A stretch of DNA of 64,000 nt from Flavobacteriaceae bacterium (GCA_004762155.1 SIHP01000001.1:186001-250000); one strand, 5' to 3'. Shown: positions 10,046 to 19,212, numbered from the stretch's first letter. Notes: generated from the letters alone by a model not told the origin. Program-made: numbers and translations.

Positions 10046-11497
10046 ATGGCGGTTACTTTAAAAGGCGATAGAAAAATAAGTAGTGTGCTTCCTACCAAAA
10101 GCAAAGCGTTAAAAATAAACTTAAACTCAGACATTTACGGTACGTTTGCCGAGATTGGAGCGGGTCAAGAAACTGTACGTAATTTTTTTAGAGCTGGTGC
10201 TTCTTCTGGTACAATTGCAAAAGCAATGAGTGCTTATGATAAAGATTTTTCTGATGCTATTTATGGTATTGAAGATGACAACCGATATGTTACTGAATCT
10301 AGATTAAAAAAAATGCTGCGACATGAAATGCATTTAATTGAAGATAGATTAGACAGAAGTAAACATCCTGAAAAATTATTTTTTAGTTATGCTAATACTG
10401 TTGCAACTATTAACTTCAGTAAAAAATTTAAAGGTCACGGTTGGGTTGGTATTAAGTTTCAACTAGATCCTTTAGAAGATTATAATGAAATTGTTTTACA
10501 CTTACGTTTTAAAGAAACCGATGCAAAAGCACAACAAGAAACATTGGGTATTTTAGGTGTTAACTTAATTTACGGTGCTTTTTATTTAAATGATAATCCA
10601 AAAGAATTATTAAAATCTTTTTACGACAATATAGATCACGATAAACTAGAAATTGATATGATTAATTTCTCTGGACCTCGTTTTATGTATGTTGATAACC
10701 GTTTGATGAGTTTACAACTAGTTAAAAACGACATGACAAATGCAGTTATGTTTGGACCTGACGGAAATAACTTATTACCTGCAAAAGTTTTATACAAAAA
10801 AAATATATTAACACTTAGAGGTAGTTTTAGACCAGTTACTAAGGTAAATATGGATATGTATGAAGAGTCCAAAAAACTCTTCTTTGAAGAAAATAAAGTT
10901 GACCCTAAGAAGGCACAAGTTATTTTTGAAATTACATTAAGTAATTTACGTGCTGAAGGAGAAATTAACGAACGTGATTTCTTAGACAGAGCTGAATTAT
11001 TGTGTTCTTTAGGTCAAAATGTAATGATAACTAACTATAAAGAATATTTTAAGTTAGTTGAATATTTTAGTGAGTTTACCAAAGAACGTATGGCACTTGC
11101 TTTAGGTGTAAATAACTTAATTCAAATTTTTGATGAAAAATACTACAGACACATCAGTGGAGGTATTTTAGAAGCGTTTGGTAAATTATTTTATAGAGAT
11201 TTAAAAATCTACATGTATCCTTATAAGGATGAAAAAACAGGAGAAATTATAAATTCTGAAAATATTGTAGTACACCCAAGAACTAAAGAATTATATAAAT
11301 TCTTTAAGAAAAATGGTAAACTTATAAATATTGACAATTACGACCCTAAAAATCTAGAAATCTTCTCAAGAACAGTACTTAAAATGATTAAGGATGGTGA
11401 AGAAGGTTGGCAAGAATTATTACCTACTGGTATTGCTGAAATTATTGAAGAAAAAAGACTTTTTGGTTGCTCACGTAAAAGAACAAATATTAGATAA
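10046..11497 (+). CDS. Large conserved cytosolic protein of unknown function
   Basis: 483 aa from the ATG at 10046 (MAVTLKGDRKISSVLPTKSK); the frame is open 45 bases upstream but that part is not protein-like. No signal peptide or membrane helix. Sequence blocks such as GTFAEIGAGQETVRNFFRAGA, HGWVGIKFQLDP and HPRTKELYKFF look strongly conserved, and I recall close homologues throughout flavobacteria. Automatic annotations of this family vary and I do not trust them. It precedes an ECF sigma operon on the same strand. Function unknown. Confidence 0.85.
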   Translation: MAVTLKGDRKISSVLPTKSKALKINLNSDIYGTFAEIGAGQETVRNFFRAGASSGTIAKAMSAYDKDFSDAIYGIEDDNRYVTESRLKKMLRHEMHLIEDRLDRSKHPEKLFFSYANTVATINFSKKFKGHGWVGIKFQLDPLEDYNEIVLHLRFKETDAKAQQETLGILGVNLIYGAFYLNDNPKELLKSFYDNIDHDKLEIDMINFSGPRFMYVDNRLMSLQLVKNDMTNAVMFGPDGNNLLPAKVLYKKNILTLRGSFRPVTKVNMDMYEESKKLFFEENKVDPKKAQVIFEITLSNLRAEGEINERDFLDRAELLCSLGQNVMITNYKEYFKLVEYFSEFTKERMALALGVNNLIQIFDEKYYRHISGGILEAFGKLFYRDLKIYMYPYKDEKTGEIINSENIVVHPRTKELYKFFKKNGKLINIDNYDPKNLEIFSRTVLKMIKDGEEGWQELLPTGIAEIIEEKRLFGCSRKRTNIR

Positions 11498-11512
11498 TTT
11501 AAAATTATTTTA

Positions 11513-11536
11513 AACCTTTTTGTTTTTTTAAAGTCT
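11513..11536 (+). promoter_or_regulatory. Putative ECF promoter of second sigma gene
   Basis: TTTTAAACCTTTT followed by GTCTAA, that is AAC (11513-11515), 17 bases, GTCT (11533-11536). The same element with the same spacing occurs again before the next gene at 12106-12129. Confidence 0.6.
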
Positions 11537-11554
11537 AACAGATAAAACAAGTAT

Positions 11555-12100
11555 TTGACAGACGAAATTACATTAGTCGCTGAACTAAAAGATACGAAAA
11601 CCAAAGAACTTGCCTTTCGTAAATTAATAACGCAATACAAAGAGCGTTTGTATTGGCATATACGTAAAATTGTAATTTCTCATGATGATACAGATGATGT
11701 TCTACAGAATACTTTTATAAAAATATTTAAAAATATTGATAGCTTTAAATCAGAAAGTAAGCTATACTCTTGGATGTATAGAATAGCAACTAATGAAGCT
11801 ATTACATTTATTAACAAAAGAGCAAAAGAGAAAAAGGTAGATATAGCAGATTATCAGCAACATTTAACCTCTAATTTAAATAGTGACAATTGGTTTTCTG
11901 GTTCAGAAATTCAACTTATTTTACAAAAGGCAATTGCAACACTCCCACAAAAGCAGCAATTGGTATTTAACATGAAATATTTTGACGAAATGAAATACAA
12001 TCAGATATCGGAAATATTAGAAACTTCTGTTGGTGGACTTAAAGCTTCTTACCATCATGCAGTAAAAAAAATAGAAATTTTCATAAAGAATTATAATTGA
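11555..12100 (+). CDS. ECF-type RNA polymerase sigma factor (second copy)
   Basis: 181-aa ECF sigma. Region 2: DDTDDVLQNTFIKIFKNI and YSWMYRIATNEAITFINK; region 4: LPQKQQLVFNMKYFDEMKY followed by the helix-turn-helix ISEILETSVGGLKASYHHA. The frame has no usable ATG near its start; TTG at 11555 is the only start that keeps region 1/2, and an in-frame stop lies four codons upstream. It is followed by a membrane protein and a small periplasmic protein, an envelope-stress layout. Confidence 0.92.
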   Translation: MTDEITLVAELKDTKTKELAFRKLITQYKERLYWHIRKIVISHDDTDDVLQNTFIKIFKNIDSFKSESKLYSWMYRIATNEAITFINKRAKEKKVDIADYQQHLTSNLNSDNWFSGSEIQLILQKAIATLPQKQQLVFNMKYFDEMKYNQISEILETSVGGLKASYHHAVKKIEIFIKNYN

Positions 12101-12105
12101 TTTTA

Positions 12106-12129
12106 AACCTTTTACAAAAAACACTGTCT
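12106..12129 (+). promoter_or_regulatory. Second ECF-type promoter inside the sigma operon
   Basis: TTTTAAACCTTTT then TGTCTAA: AAC (12106-12108), 17 bases, GTCT (12126-12129). It lies in the short gap between the sigma gene and the putative anti-sigma gene and closely copies the element at 11513-11536. Confidence 0.6.
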
Positions 12130-12137
12130 AAATATTA

Positions 12138-12695
12138 ATGAACAACGAATTAGAAAATAGCATTAAGTATATAAAAGAGAACATAGGTGATGATCCTAAG
12201 TTTTCTGTTCCTGAAAATTATTTCAACGGAATAGAAGATGAATTCTCTTTAAAATTAAAAGAAGAAAAACTTCCTAAAGGAAACTCTTTTAAGCTACCTG
12301 ATGATTATTTTAATATGCTAGAAGATAAAATACTAGATAAAGTTAAGGTTGATACAGAAACAGCACCTAAAGAAACCAAAGTAATAAGTTTTAAAAACAG
12401 CCTTCTTAAATTTATACCTACTGCTGTTGCTGCCTCTTTAATTTTATTTGTAAGTGTTCAGTTTTTTAAATTCAACAGCGACAAACCTTTAACAATAGAA
12501 GATGTTTCTTTATCTGAAATTGAAAATTGGCTTGATGAAACAATATCGTTTACAGACAATACAGCATTTACCTTAGCTTATGAAGCTACTGTTGATGAAA
12601 ACGAACTTACACCAATTGAATTACAAAATGATGCAATTGAAGCCTATTTTAACACTATAGATGACCATAGTGATCTATTAAATGAAATTCAATAA
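12138..12695 (+). CDS. Single-pass membrane protein with repeated PxxYF motif, probable anti-sigma
   Basis: 185 aa. The cytoplasmic N-terminus holds two copies of a short motif, FSVPENYFNGIED (22-34) and FKLPDDYFNMLED (51-63), then one membrane helix (about 92-111), then an acidic periplasmic tail. Such VPENYF-type proteins commonly follow ECF sigma genes in Bacteroidota, so an anti-sigma role is likely but not proven. It has its own ECF-type promoter. Confidence 0.8.
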   Translation: MNNELENSIKYIKENIGDDPKFSVPENYFNGIEDEFSLKLKEEKLPKGNSFKLPDDYFNMLEDKILDKVKVDTETAPKETKVISFKNSLLKFIPTAVAASLILFVSVQFFKFNSDKPLTIEDVSLSEIENWLDETISFTDNTAFTLAYEATVDENELTPIELQNDAIEAYFNTIDDHSDLLNEIQ

Positions 12696-12697
12696 TT

Positions 12698-13138
12698 ATG
12701 AAAAGAATAATTATACTATTAACAATACTTTTTTTTAGCATTGCTACATATGCACAAAAAGGAAATGAAAAAATACAAGCTTTAAAAATAGCTTTTTTAA
12801 CTGAAAAACTAGAGTTAACAAGTAAAGAAGCTCAAGTTTTTTGGCCTTTATATAACGAGCACGACAAAAAAAGAAAAGAGCTTTTTAAAGCTGAAAAAAA
12901 AGAATGGAAAAATAGAATTAAAGAAGGTTATAACTTTGATGATATTTCAGATGAACAAGCAGAAAAAATTCTAAGAAAAATAAATGAATGTAGAGAAGAA
13001 AGACATAAGCACAAACTTGGCTTTTATAAAAAACTACGTGAATTATTATCTCCAAAAAAAATTCTTATACTTGAAATTGCTGAACGAGAGTTTAATAAAA
13101 AATTAATGCGAAAGTTTAGAGATAAAAAAAGAATTTAG
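12698..13138 (+). CDS. Periplasmic Spy/CpxP-like helical protein
   Basis: 146 aa with a signal peptide (MKRIIILLTILFFSIATYAQ) and an all-helical, highly charged mature part (LTSKEAQVFWPLYNEHDKKRKELF ... LSPKKILILEIAE). The LTSKEAQVFWPLY and LLSPKKILIL elements resemble the paired LTxxQ-type helices of Spy/CpxP stress proteins. It lies 2 bases after the putative anti-sigma gene, so a sensing or chaperone role under the ECF sigma is inferred. Confidence 0.75.
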   Translation: MKRIIILLTILFFSIATYAQKGNEKIQALKIAFLTEKLELTSKEAQVFWPLYNEHDKKRKELFKAEKKEWKNRIKEGYNFDDISDEQAEKILRKINECREERHKHKLGFYKKLRELLSPKKILILEIAEREFNKKLMRKFRDKKRI

Positions 13139-13161
13139 AAATAAATAATATACTTTTAAAC

Positions 13162-13195
13162 AAAAAAAGACTGTCTTTTCAGACAGTCTTTTTTT
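13162..13195. terminator. Bidirectional terminator after second ECF operon
   Basis: A-run, stem GACTGTCT (13169-13176), 4-base loop, AGACAGTC (13181-13188), T-run. It separates the ECF operon from a convergent small gene whose stop codon overlaps the T-run. Confidence 0.9.
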
Positions 13196-13391
13196 ATTTT
13201 CTTATTAAAGCCATACATGAATATAGCTCTGGTTTATTTGCTGTAAATATTTTTAACCAAATGGTTAGTTCTTCTACTTCATAAGGTAATAATCTATTTA
13301 AGGCTTTTTCTAATTCTTTACAAAAGAGATCTGAATTAAAACTTACCTTTTTTAATACAGTTTTAGTGTATTCAAACATAGCTCTTGCCAT
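13194..13391 (-). CDS. Small conserved flavobacterial protein, 65 aa
   Basis: MARAMFEYTKTVLKKVSF... a short soluble, helical protein with no signal. I recall near-identical N-termini in many flavobacteria, which argues for a real gene. Function unknown. A terminator-type hairpin sits behind its stop. Confidence 0.75.
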   Translation of the reverse strand: MARAMFEYTKTVLKKVSFNSDLFCKELEKALNRLLPYEVEELTIWLKIFTANKPELYSCMALIRK

Positions 13392-13472
13392 ATATTAAAG
13401 GGGTATTAGTTTTTTTATCGAATGTAATTTACAAAAAATATCTACAAAAGCTATGTTAAAATTATACCAAAA

Positions 13473-13503
13473 AAAAACAACCTCAAATAAAGGTTGTTTT
13501 TAA
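13473..13503. terminator. Terminator
   Basis: AAAAACAACCT, 7-base loop, AGGTTGTTTTT: a perfect 11-bp stem with A and T runs, downstream of the minus-strand gene at 13523-13789. Confidence 0.85.
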
Positions 13504-13522
13504 ATTACTGAAAATAAATATT

Positions 13523-13789
13523 TTACAAAGAATTTATTTTTTCTACTAATGCTACAGCTTTACTTTCTAATTCTGTATTTATAGCTTTAAAATGTTTTTT
13601 TCTATTATCAACATCTTTAGCATGTAACTTAGCGATTAACACATCAAAAACATCAATAGTTTCATCAATAATAGCTTCTGATTTCTTAGTGTCTTCCTTT
13701 GGATTTAATAAAGCCCATACATAACACTCTTCAATAATATCACCTAAAGTATGGTTAATATCCTTTTTTAAATTTTTTACACTTGCCAT
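13523..13789 (-). CDS. Small conserved helical protein, 88 aa
   Basis: From the ATG at 13789 (MASVKNLKKDINHTLGDIIEECY); an upstream TTG at 13807 is less likely. All-helical, charged, with no signal peptide. The TLGDIIEECYVW and long C-terminal helices resemble small conserved Bacteroidota proteins of unknown function. Monocistronic, with its own terminator. Confidence 0.75.
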   Translation of the reverse strand: MASVKNLKKDINHTLGDIIEECYVWALLNPKEDTKKSEAIIDETIDVFDVLIAKLHAKDVDNRKKHFKAINTELESKAVALVEKINSL

Positions 13790-13881
13790 AATTATATTTT
13801 TTTGCAAAATTAGTTGATTTTATTGAAATCAGATAGATTATTCTAAAAAAAAACCACTAAAAATCATTAACTTATAAACAA

Positions 13882-14574
13882 TTATAGAACAGTTAATGAT
13901 TCTTTTATATTCTCTATTGTAACATAATCTGTTAATGACTCTTCTTCTTTACTTACAGTCTCGTGCTCCCATGTAGTATGAAAAGGAACATGTATCGCTG
14001 AAGCTCCAATCGATATTAAAGGCAACACATCTGATTTTAACGAATTACCAATCATCAACAATTCTGAAGCTTTAATATCTAAATGTTGAAGTAATTTTTT
14101 ATAATCAGATGTTTTTTTATCACTCATCACCTCAACATGATGAAAATACTTTAACAAACCTGATTTTTCTAATTTTTTTTCTTGATCTAATAAATCGCCT
14201 TTTGTTGCTACAATTAATTTATACTTTCCTTGTAATTCTTCCAAAACCTCTTCTATTCCGTCTAATAACTCTATAGGTTTTTCTAGCATTTCTTTACCTA
14301 TATTTAATATCTCTTGAATTAGTTTTGGCTTAAGTTGATAATTAGATAATTCTAGAGCACACTCAATCATAGATAATACAAAACCTTTAATACCATAACC
14401 GTATAGTTTTAAATTATCTATTTCTTTTTTAAAAAGCTCTTGGTCTATTTTATTTTCCGTTTCATAACCATTCAATAATTTAGCAAATTGATGTTCTGCT
14501 TCTCTAAAATAGGTTTCATTTACCCAAAGTGTATCATCAGCATCAAAAGCGATAACTTTAATTTTTTTATACAT
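13882..14574 (-). CDS. HAD family hydrolase
   Basis: 230-aa haloacid-dehalogenase-type phosphatase. Motif I FDADDTLW (nucleophile Asp11, Asp13), motif II region ATKGD, a conserved Lys, and motif IV IGNSLKSDV. An alpha-helical cap (about 16-100) fits the YjjG/PGP-like subgroup. Substrate unknown. Confidence 0.88.
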   Translation of the reverse strand: MYKKIKVIAFDADDTLWVNETYFREAEHQFAKLLNGYETENKIDQELFKKEIDNLKLYGYGIKGFVLSMIECALELSNYQLKPKLIQEILNIGKEMLEKPIELLDGIEEVLEELQGKYKLIVATKGDLLDQEKKLEKSGLLKYFHHVEVMSDKKTSDYKKLLQHLDIKASELLMIGNSLKSDVLPLISIGASAIHVPFHTTWEHETVSKEEESLTDYVTIENIKESLTVL

Positions 14575-14661
14575 TATATACTTATTAAGAAAAAACTGTG
14601 TTTATTACCTAGATATTAGTAGCTTGTGAAACTCAACAAACATTCTTAATAAATCTAAATC

Positions 14662-15657
14662 ATGAAAAACAAAATAAAAAAAAGTATTCTGGTTTTAATA
14701 TTTTTTATTTCTCAACACAACTTTGTTACTTCACAAATATATCATAATCCTATTAAAACACACGGAAACCTTAGTGTTTCAGGAAATAAAATTGTAGATC
14801 AAAATAAACAACCTGTTAGCTTTGCCGGTAATAGCTTCTTTTGGTCTAATACTAATTGGGGAGCTGAAAAATTTTATAATGCTGAAGTTGTTTCTTGGTT
14901 AAAAAAAGATTGGGAAACAACAATTGTAAGAGTAGCTATAGGTGTTGATGAAAATGGTGGTTATTTAACTGATACTACTAACAAAGACAGAATTAAAGTA
15001 GTTATAGACGCTGCTATTAAAGAAGGTTTATATGTTATTATTGATTGGCATTCTCATCATGCAGAAAAACATCAAAAAGAAGCCATTGAGTTTTTTAAAG
15101 AAATGGCTACTCTTTATGGACATTTACCTAATATTATTTACGAGATTTACAATGAACCTATTCGATCTTCTTGGAGTAATGATATTAAACCTTATGCAGA
15201 AGCCGTTATTGCTGCAATTAGAATTATTGATCCTGATAATTTAATTATCGTTGGATCATCAACTTGGTCTCAAGATGTAGATATTGTTTCTAAAGATCCT
15301 ATTACATCTAACAAAAACATTGCTTATACATTACATTTTTATGCAGCTTCTCATAAAGAAAAACTAAGAGAAAAGGCTCAAATAGCATTAGATAACGGAA
15401 TTGCTTTAATGGTTACTGAATGGGGAACAATAAATGCAAGTGGAGACGGTAATGTTGATCACGAATCAACAGATAAATGGATAGAATTTTTATTAAAAAA
15501 TAAAATTAGTCATCTGAATTGGTCTGTAAATGATAAAAATGAAGGAGCTTCAATTATAAAACCTAATGTATCTGAAAAAGGAAACTGGTCTGACACTGAC
15601 TTAACAGAATCTGGTAAAAAGGTTAAAACTATAATTAAACATTGGAATAAACAATAA
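14662..15657 (+). CDS. Secreted glycoside hydrolase family 5 (endoglucanase-like)
   Basis: 331 aa with a signal peptide (first about 25 residues) and one GH5 TIM-barrel domain. Catalytic acid/base Glu165 in EIYNEP and nucleophile Glu253 in VTEWG are both present, with DWHSHHAE on the substrate face, a pattern of subfamily 2 endoglucanases acting on beta-1,4-glucans. No carbohydrate-binding module or type IX sorting domain is attached. It is not in a SusC/SusD locus; a second GH5 gene lies 4 kb away on the other strand. Confidence 0.92.
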   Translation: MKNKIKKSILVLIFFISQHNFVTSQIYHNPIKTHGNLSVSGNKIVDQNKQPVSFAGNSFFWSNTNWGAEKFYNAEVVSWLKKDWETTIVRVAIGVDENGGYLTDTTNKDRIKVVIDAAIKEGLYVIIDWHSHHAEKHQKEAIEFFKEMATLYGHLPNIIYEIYNEPIRSSWSNDIKPYAEAVIAAIRIIDPDNLIIVGSSTWSQDVDIVSKDPITSNKNIAYTLHFYAASHKEKLREKAQIALDNGIALMVTEWGTINASGDGNVDHESTDKWIEFLLKNKISHLNWSVNDKNEGASIIKPNVSEKGNWSDTDLTESGKKVKTIIKHWNKQ

Positions 15658-15679
15658 CAATTCCTCTAGTTACACGCCT

Positions 15680-15730
15680 AAAAAATCAGAAAAGAATTGA
15701 TTAGTTTTCATTTTTTTTCTGATTTTTTTT
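15680..15730. terminator. Bidirectional terminator between GH5 and kdsB
   Basis: Imperfect stem AAAAAATCAGAAAA / TTTTCTGATTTTTT with flanking A and T runs between the convergent genes. Confidence 0.75.
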
Positions 15731-16458
15731 TAATTAAATAATTTTAATGCCTTTTCTAGATCTTCAGGTGTATCTATACCTATAGATTCTACTGAAGTTT
15801 CTATCATTTTAATTCTCTTACCAACTTCTAAATAACGAATTGCTTCAATTTTCTCTGCCATTTCCAAAGGTGTCATAGGCGTATTGTAGAAACCTGTTAA
15901 GGCTTCTTTTCTAAAAGCATAAACTCCTTTATGTTTAAAGTGTTTTACATTTATGTCTAAATCTCTTTGATAAGGTATTACACTTCTTGAAAAATACAAC
16001 GCAAAATCATTTTGATCCGTAATTACCTTAACGTTATTAGGATTCTCTATTTCTTTTTTATCAGTCATTAAAACTTTTAAAGAAGCCAAGTCTATTTCCT
16101 TTTTTTTATCATTTTTAAAAACATCTATCAATTTAGACAATGAAAGTGTATCTATAAAAGGCTCATCTCCTTGCACATTTATTACAATATCTACATCCAT
16201 ATTTTCTACAGCTTCAGCAATTCTATCAGAACCACAATCGTGTTCTTTTTTACTCATAATTGCCTTACCTCCTATTGATGCTATTTCTGAGAAAATAACA
16301 TCAGAATCTGTTACAACAAAAACATCATCAAACAAATTTGTTTTTAGTGCACTTTCATAGGTTCTAACAATTACCGATTTGCCTCCTAAATCTTTCATTA
16401 GTTTACCAGGAAAACGTGAAGCACTATAACGTGCTGGAATCATTGCTATTATTCTCAT
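15730..16458 (-). CDS. kdsB: 3-deoxy-manno-octulosonate cytidylyltransferase (CMP-Kdo synthetase)
   Basis: Activates Kdo with CTP for lipopolysaccharide core assembly in the cytosol. The nucleotide-binding start [16 protein letters not shown], the [10 protein letters not shown] segment and the NVQGDEPF motif are typical, and 242 aa is the normal length. Upstream on the minus strand TAACTTTG (16576-16569) could be its -7 box, which would give a leader of about 110 bases. Confidence 0.96.
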   Translation of the reverse strand: MRIIAMIPARYSASRFPGKLMKDLGGKSVIVRTYESALKTNLFDDVFVVTDSDVIFSEIASIGGKAIMSKKEHDCGSDRIAEAVENMDVDIVINVQGDEPFIDTLSLSKLIDVFKNDKKKEIDLASLKVLMTDKKEIENPNNVKVITDQNDFALYFSRSVIPYQRDLDINVKHFKHKGVYAFRKEALTGFYNTPMTPLEMAEKIEAIRYLEVGKRIKMIETSVESIGIDTPEDLEKALKLFN

Positions 16459-16621
16459 ATTGTATACTTCTATTTTAAGTAAAAACTTATTTAATTTGAA
16501 AAGACTAAAATCATTAAATCAACAAAAAGTTAACGTAAAAATTAAATAAGCTATTTTGTGTCTTTTTGCAAAGTTAGTAAGTTTGAAGGAACTTATTGTG
16601 TAAGTTGATTGACTTGTTTGT

Positions 16622-16656
16622 AAAAAGTTCATGTGTAAGAAGCATGAGCTTTTTTT
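16622..16656. terminator. Terminator of the idi-queD-manA operon
   Basis: AAAAAGTTCATG, 9-base loop, CATGAGCTTTTTTT. It sits immediately behind the manA stop codon, and the T-run reads out on both strands. Confidence 0.75.
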
Positions 16657-17635
16657 ATTTTATAAACACTTCTAATAATTCTGAGTTTTTATCTGAATTA
16701 ATTTCAAATTCTTTAATGCAGGCTGGCACTAATAAGGTTTCTCCCATTATTAACTTTTCAATATTATTTTTATAGATGAATGTAACTTCTCCTGATACAC
16801 ACATATAAATAACAAAACTATCTTTAGCTGTGTTATTTATTAAAATTGACTTAGTAACGGGTAATATATTTGTTGTAAAATATTGACATGAGACTATTGG
16901 TAATGACTCATTTTTAATAGCTGTATAATTAGTTTTATATGATTTTTCTGTAGTATAATCAATAACTTTTATAGCTTCTTCAGTATGTAAGTCTCTATAA
17001 TTTCCATCAACATCTTTTCTATCCCAATCATAGATTCTATAGGTAATATCAGATGTCTCTTGAATTTCTGCTAATAAAACTCCTCCTCCTATTGCATGAA
17101 CTCTTCCTGCTGGTATAAAATAAATATCACCTTTACTAACTTCATCTACATTTAAAATATCTAAAAGTGATTTATTTTTTAGGTGATATAAATACTCTTT
17201 TTCATTAGTATCTTTTTTAAAACCAACAATTAAACTAGCTTCTTTATCGGATTCCATTACATACCACATTTCTGTTTTACCTAAAGAATCATGCCTTTCC
17301 TTTGCCGTTTCATCATTAGGATGTACCTGAATACTTAATGCCTTATTAGCATCAATAAATTTTATTAATAACGGAAAATTAGTTCCAAAGTTCTTAAAAA
17401 TTTTTTCTCCCACTAAATCAGAAGTATATTCTTCTATTAATTCGTTTAATTTTTTACCTTTTAACGAACCATTAGATACTATTGAAACATTATCTCTTAC
17501 TCCAGATATTTCCCAACTTTCTCCTATGTTTTTTTTATCAGAATCTTTATTAAGCTTTTTAACGAGCTTATTACCTCCCCAAATTTTTTCTTTTAAAATG
17601 GGACTAAACTTAATAAACTGATTTATTTTTTTCAT
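16655..17635 (-). CDS. manA: Type I mannose-6-phosphate isomerase
   Basis: Zinc enzyme interconverting mannose-6-phosphate and fructose-6-phosphate. KEKIWGGNKL at the start, the metal motif IQVHPND with KTEMWYV, and the RVHAIGGGVLLAEIQ active-site stretch are visible. At 326 aa it matches the short bacterial form. It starts one base after queD stops, completing an idi-queD-manA operon that I recall as common in flavobacteria. Confidence 0.94.
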   Translation of the reverse strand: MKKINQFIKFSPILKEKIWGGNKLVKKLNKDSDKKNIGESWEISGVRDNVSIVSNGSLKGKKLNELIEEYTSDLVGEKIFKNFGTNFPLLIKFIDANKALSIQVHPNDETAKERHDSLGKTEMWYVMESDKEASLIVGFKKDTNEKEYLYHLKNKSLLDILNVDEVSKGDIYFIPAGRVHAIGGGVLLAEIQETSDITYRIYDWDRKDVDGNYRDLHTEEAIKVIDYTTEKSYKTNYTAIKNESLPIVSCQYFTTNILPVTKSILINNTAKDSFVIYMCVSGEVTFIYKNNIEKLIMGETLLVPACIKEFEINSDKNSELLEVFIK

Positions 17636-17636
17636 G

Positions 17637-18050
17637 CTAATTACCTGAATAAGTTACAAAATTACGGGGGGTTTCATATAACCTTACTTCCAGATCTAAA
17701 GATAACGATATGTGTTTTCTTAACTTATTGTATATAACAACAACTATATTTTCAGCTGTTGGGTTTAAATCTTTAAATTCTGGCACTTCTAAGTTAAGAT
17801 TTTTATGATCAAAAACCTCTTCTATTTCTATTTTTATTAGTTTTTTAAGCTTACCTAAATCATATACATAACCTGTTTCTTTATCTATTTCTCCTGTTAA
17901 AGAAACTATTAATTCATAATTGTGTCCGTGGTAATTAGGATTGCTACATTTATTAAACACCTCAAAGTTCTTCTCATCAGACCAATCTTTTCTATACAAA
18001 CGATGTGCAGCATTAAAATGCGCTTTTCTATGTACTGTAACTCTAGGCAT
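17637..18050 (-). CDS. queD: 6-carboxytetrahydropterin synthase QueD
   Basis: 137-aa member of the PTPS/QueD family making 6-carboxytetrahydropterin for queuosine (7-deazaguanine) synthesis. Zinc histidines are in FNAAHRL and YHGHNYEL, with the catalytic Cys in FNKCSNP and a conserved DHKNLN. It overlaps the idi stop by 8 bases. QueC/QueE are not in the window. Confidence 0.93.
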   Translation of the reverse strand: MPRVTVHRKAHFNAAHRLYRKDWSDEKNFEVFNKCSNPNYHGHNYELIVSLTGEIDKETGYVYDLGKLKKLIKIEIEEVFDHKNLNLEVPEFKDLNPTAENIVVVIYNKLRKHISLSLDLEVRLYETPRNFVTYSGN

Positions 18051-18582
18051 TGGTAATTAGTTTATGGGTAGCTATTTTATGATACGATTTTTCAAATATT
18101 ATTTTAAACCAAGCTGTATAAGTATCTGGTGATACCGCTATATCTTCTTTAACAGCTTCTAAGGACATCCATTTAAAATCTTCTACTTCTTCTTTATTTA
18201 TAACTGGTGATTCATTATAACTACCAATCATTACATGATCCAATTCATGCTCTGTTAATCCGTTTTCAAAAGAAGCTTTGTATATAAAAGAAAAAACTTC
18301 TTCTAAATCACATACAAATCCCATTTCTTCTTGTAAACGGCGAGCTCCAGCTTCTAAAGAAGTTTCTCCGTTTCGTTGATGTGAACAACAAGTATTTGTC
18401 CATAATAAAGGAGAATGATATTTACTCGCTGCACGTTGTTGCAACATTAATTCATTTTTTTCATTAAACACAAAAACTGAAAAAGCTCTATGTAACTGTG
18501 CCTTTTCATGAGCTTCCATTTTAGGCATTAAACCTATTTGATTATCATGTTCATCTACTAAAATAACTTGTTCTTCTACCAT
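18043..18582 (-). CDS. idi: Isopentenyl-diphosphate delta-isomerase (type I)
   Basis: Nudix-fold enzyme converting isopentenyl to dimethylallyl diphosphate. Catalytic Cys is in TNTCCSH, the metal/acid Glu is in TEHELDHV, and LHRAFSVFVFN is a family signature. I use the ATG at 18582 (MVEEQVILVDEHD); an upstream TTG at 18612 adds a non-conserved tail. A TACATTTG box (18595-18588) ends 5 bases before this ATG, so the transcript may be nearly leaderless. First gene of idi-queD-manA. Confidence 0.94.
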   Translation of the reverse strand: MVEEQVILVDEHDNQIGLMPKMEAHEKAQLHRAFSVFVFNEKNELMLQQRAASKYHSPLLWTNTCCSHQRNGETSLEAGARRLQEEMGFVCDLEEVFSFIYKASFENGLTEHELDHVMIGSYNESPVINKEEVEDFKWMSLEAVKEDIAVSPDTYTAWFKIIFEKSYHKIATHKLITNA

Positions 18583-18674
18583 AGAAACAAATGTAATAAA
18601 ATCACATCTCAAAAAATATATTTTTTTATAAAACTAAACGCATTTAATTATAAAATGAATAGCATAGAACTGTA

Positions 18675-19133
18675 TTACTTGTTATACCTATTTTTAATAA
18701 ATTTTATAATTCTTTTTACGGTACTAAACATAACGCTTCCTATAAACCAACCAGAAAGCACACCGGGAATTAAGCCTATAACAAGAGACACATTAATATT
18801 CCACCAACCAAAAACATTATGTATTAACCAAAAGAAAAATTCAGAAACAACAGTACATCCTACAATTGATATTAATATAACAAAAGTTTTAAACCCTTGA
18901 CTTATTGATTTTTGATATAATCCAGAAACTACAGATGTTGAAAGTATTCCTATACTAATAAGTGCTATTAACAACCCTATTAAGACAACAATAATTATTG
19001 GCACAGTTAACACAACTAAAAAGGCAACAACAAGAATTGCAAAAACGAATAAATAAGCCATTGCCTGTCCGTCTCCAGAAAGAAAAATATTAGCAAAATT
19101 AATAAGATTACTGATAAATATGTTTGAAATCAT
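18675..19133 (-). CDS. Multi-pass membrane protein of unknown function
   Basis: 152 aa from the ATG at 19133 (MISNIFISNL); a TTG three codons earlier is possible. Four to five hydrophobic segments (about 25-50, 50-70, 85-105 and 118-138), with a basic C-terminus KRIIKFIKNRYNK. Not recognised. It stands alone between idi and a divergent cyclophilin gene. Confidence 0.65.
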   Translation of the reverse strand: MISNIFISNLINFANIFLSGDGQAMAYLFVFAILVVAFLVVLTVPIIIVVLIGLLIALISIGILSTSVVSGLYQKSISQGFKTFVILISIVGCTVVSEFFFWLIHNVFGWWNINVSLVIGLIPGVLSGWFIGSVMFSTVKRIIKFIKNRYNK

Positions 19134-19212
19134 TTTTAACAACGAATATCTATAGATTTATTATAATTACAATTCTTTAATAATTTATATTTACAACTTT
19201 TATAATCCGTAC

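Noticed and set aside
5141..13138. Both ECF operons as FecI/FecR iron-uptake systems
   Set aside because: The membrane proteins lack the FecR domain and no TonB-dependent receptor follows, so an envelope-stress type fits better.
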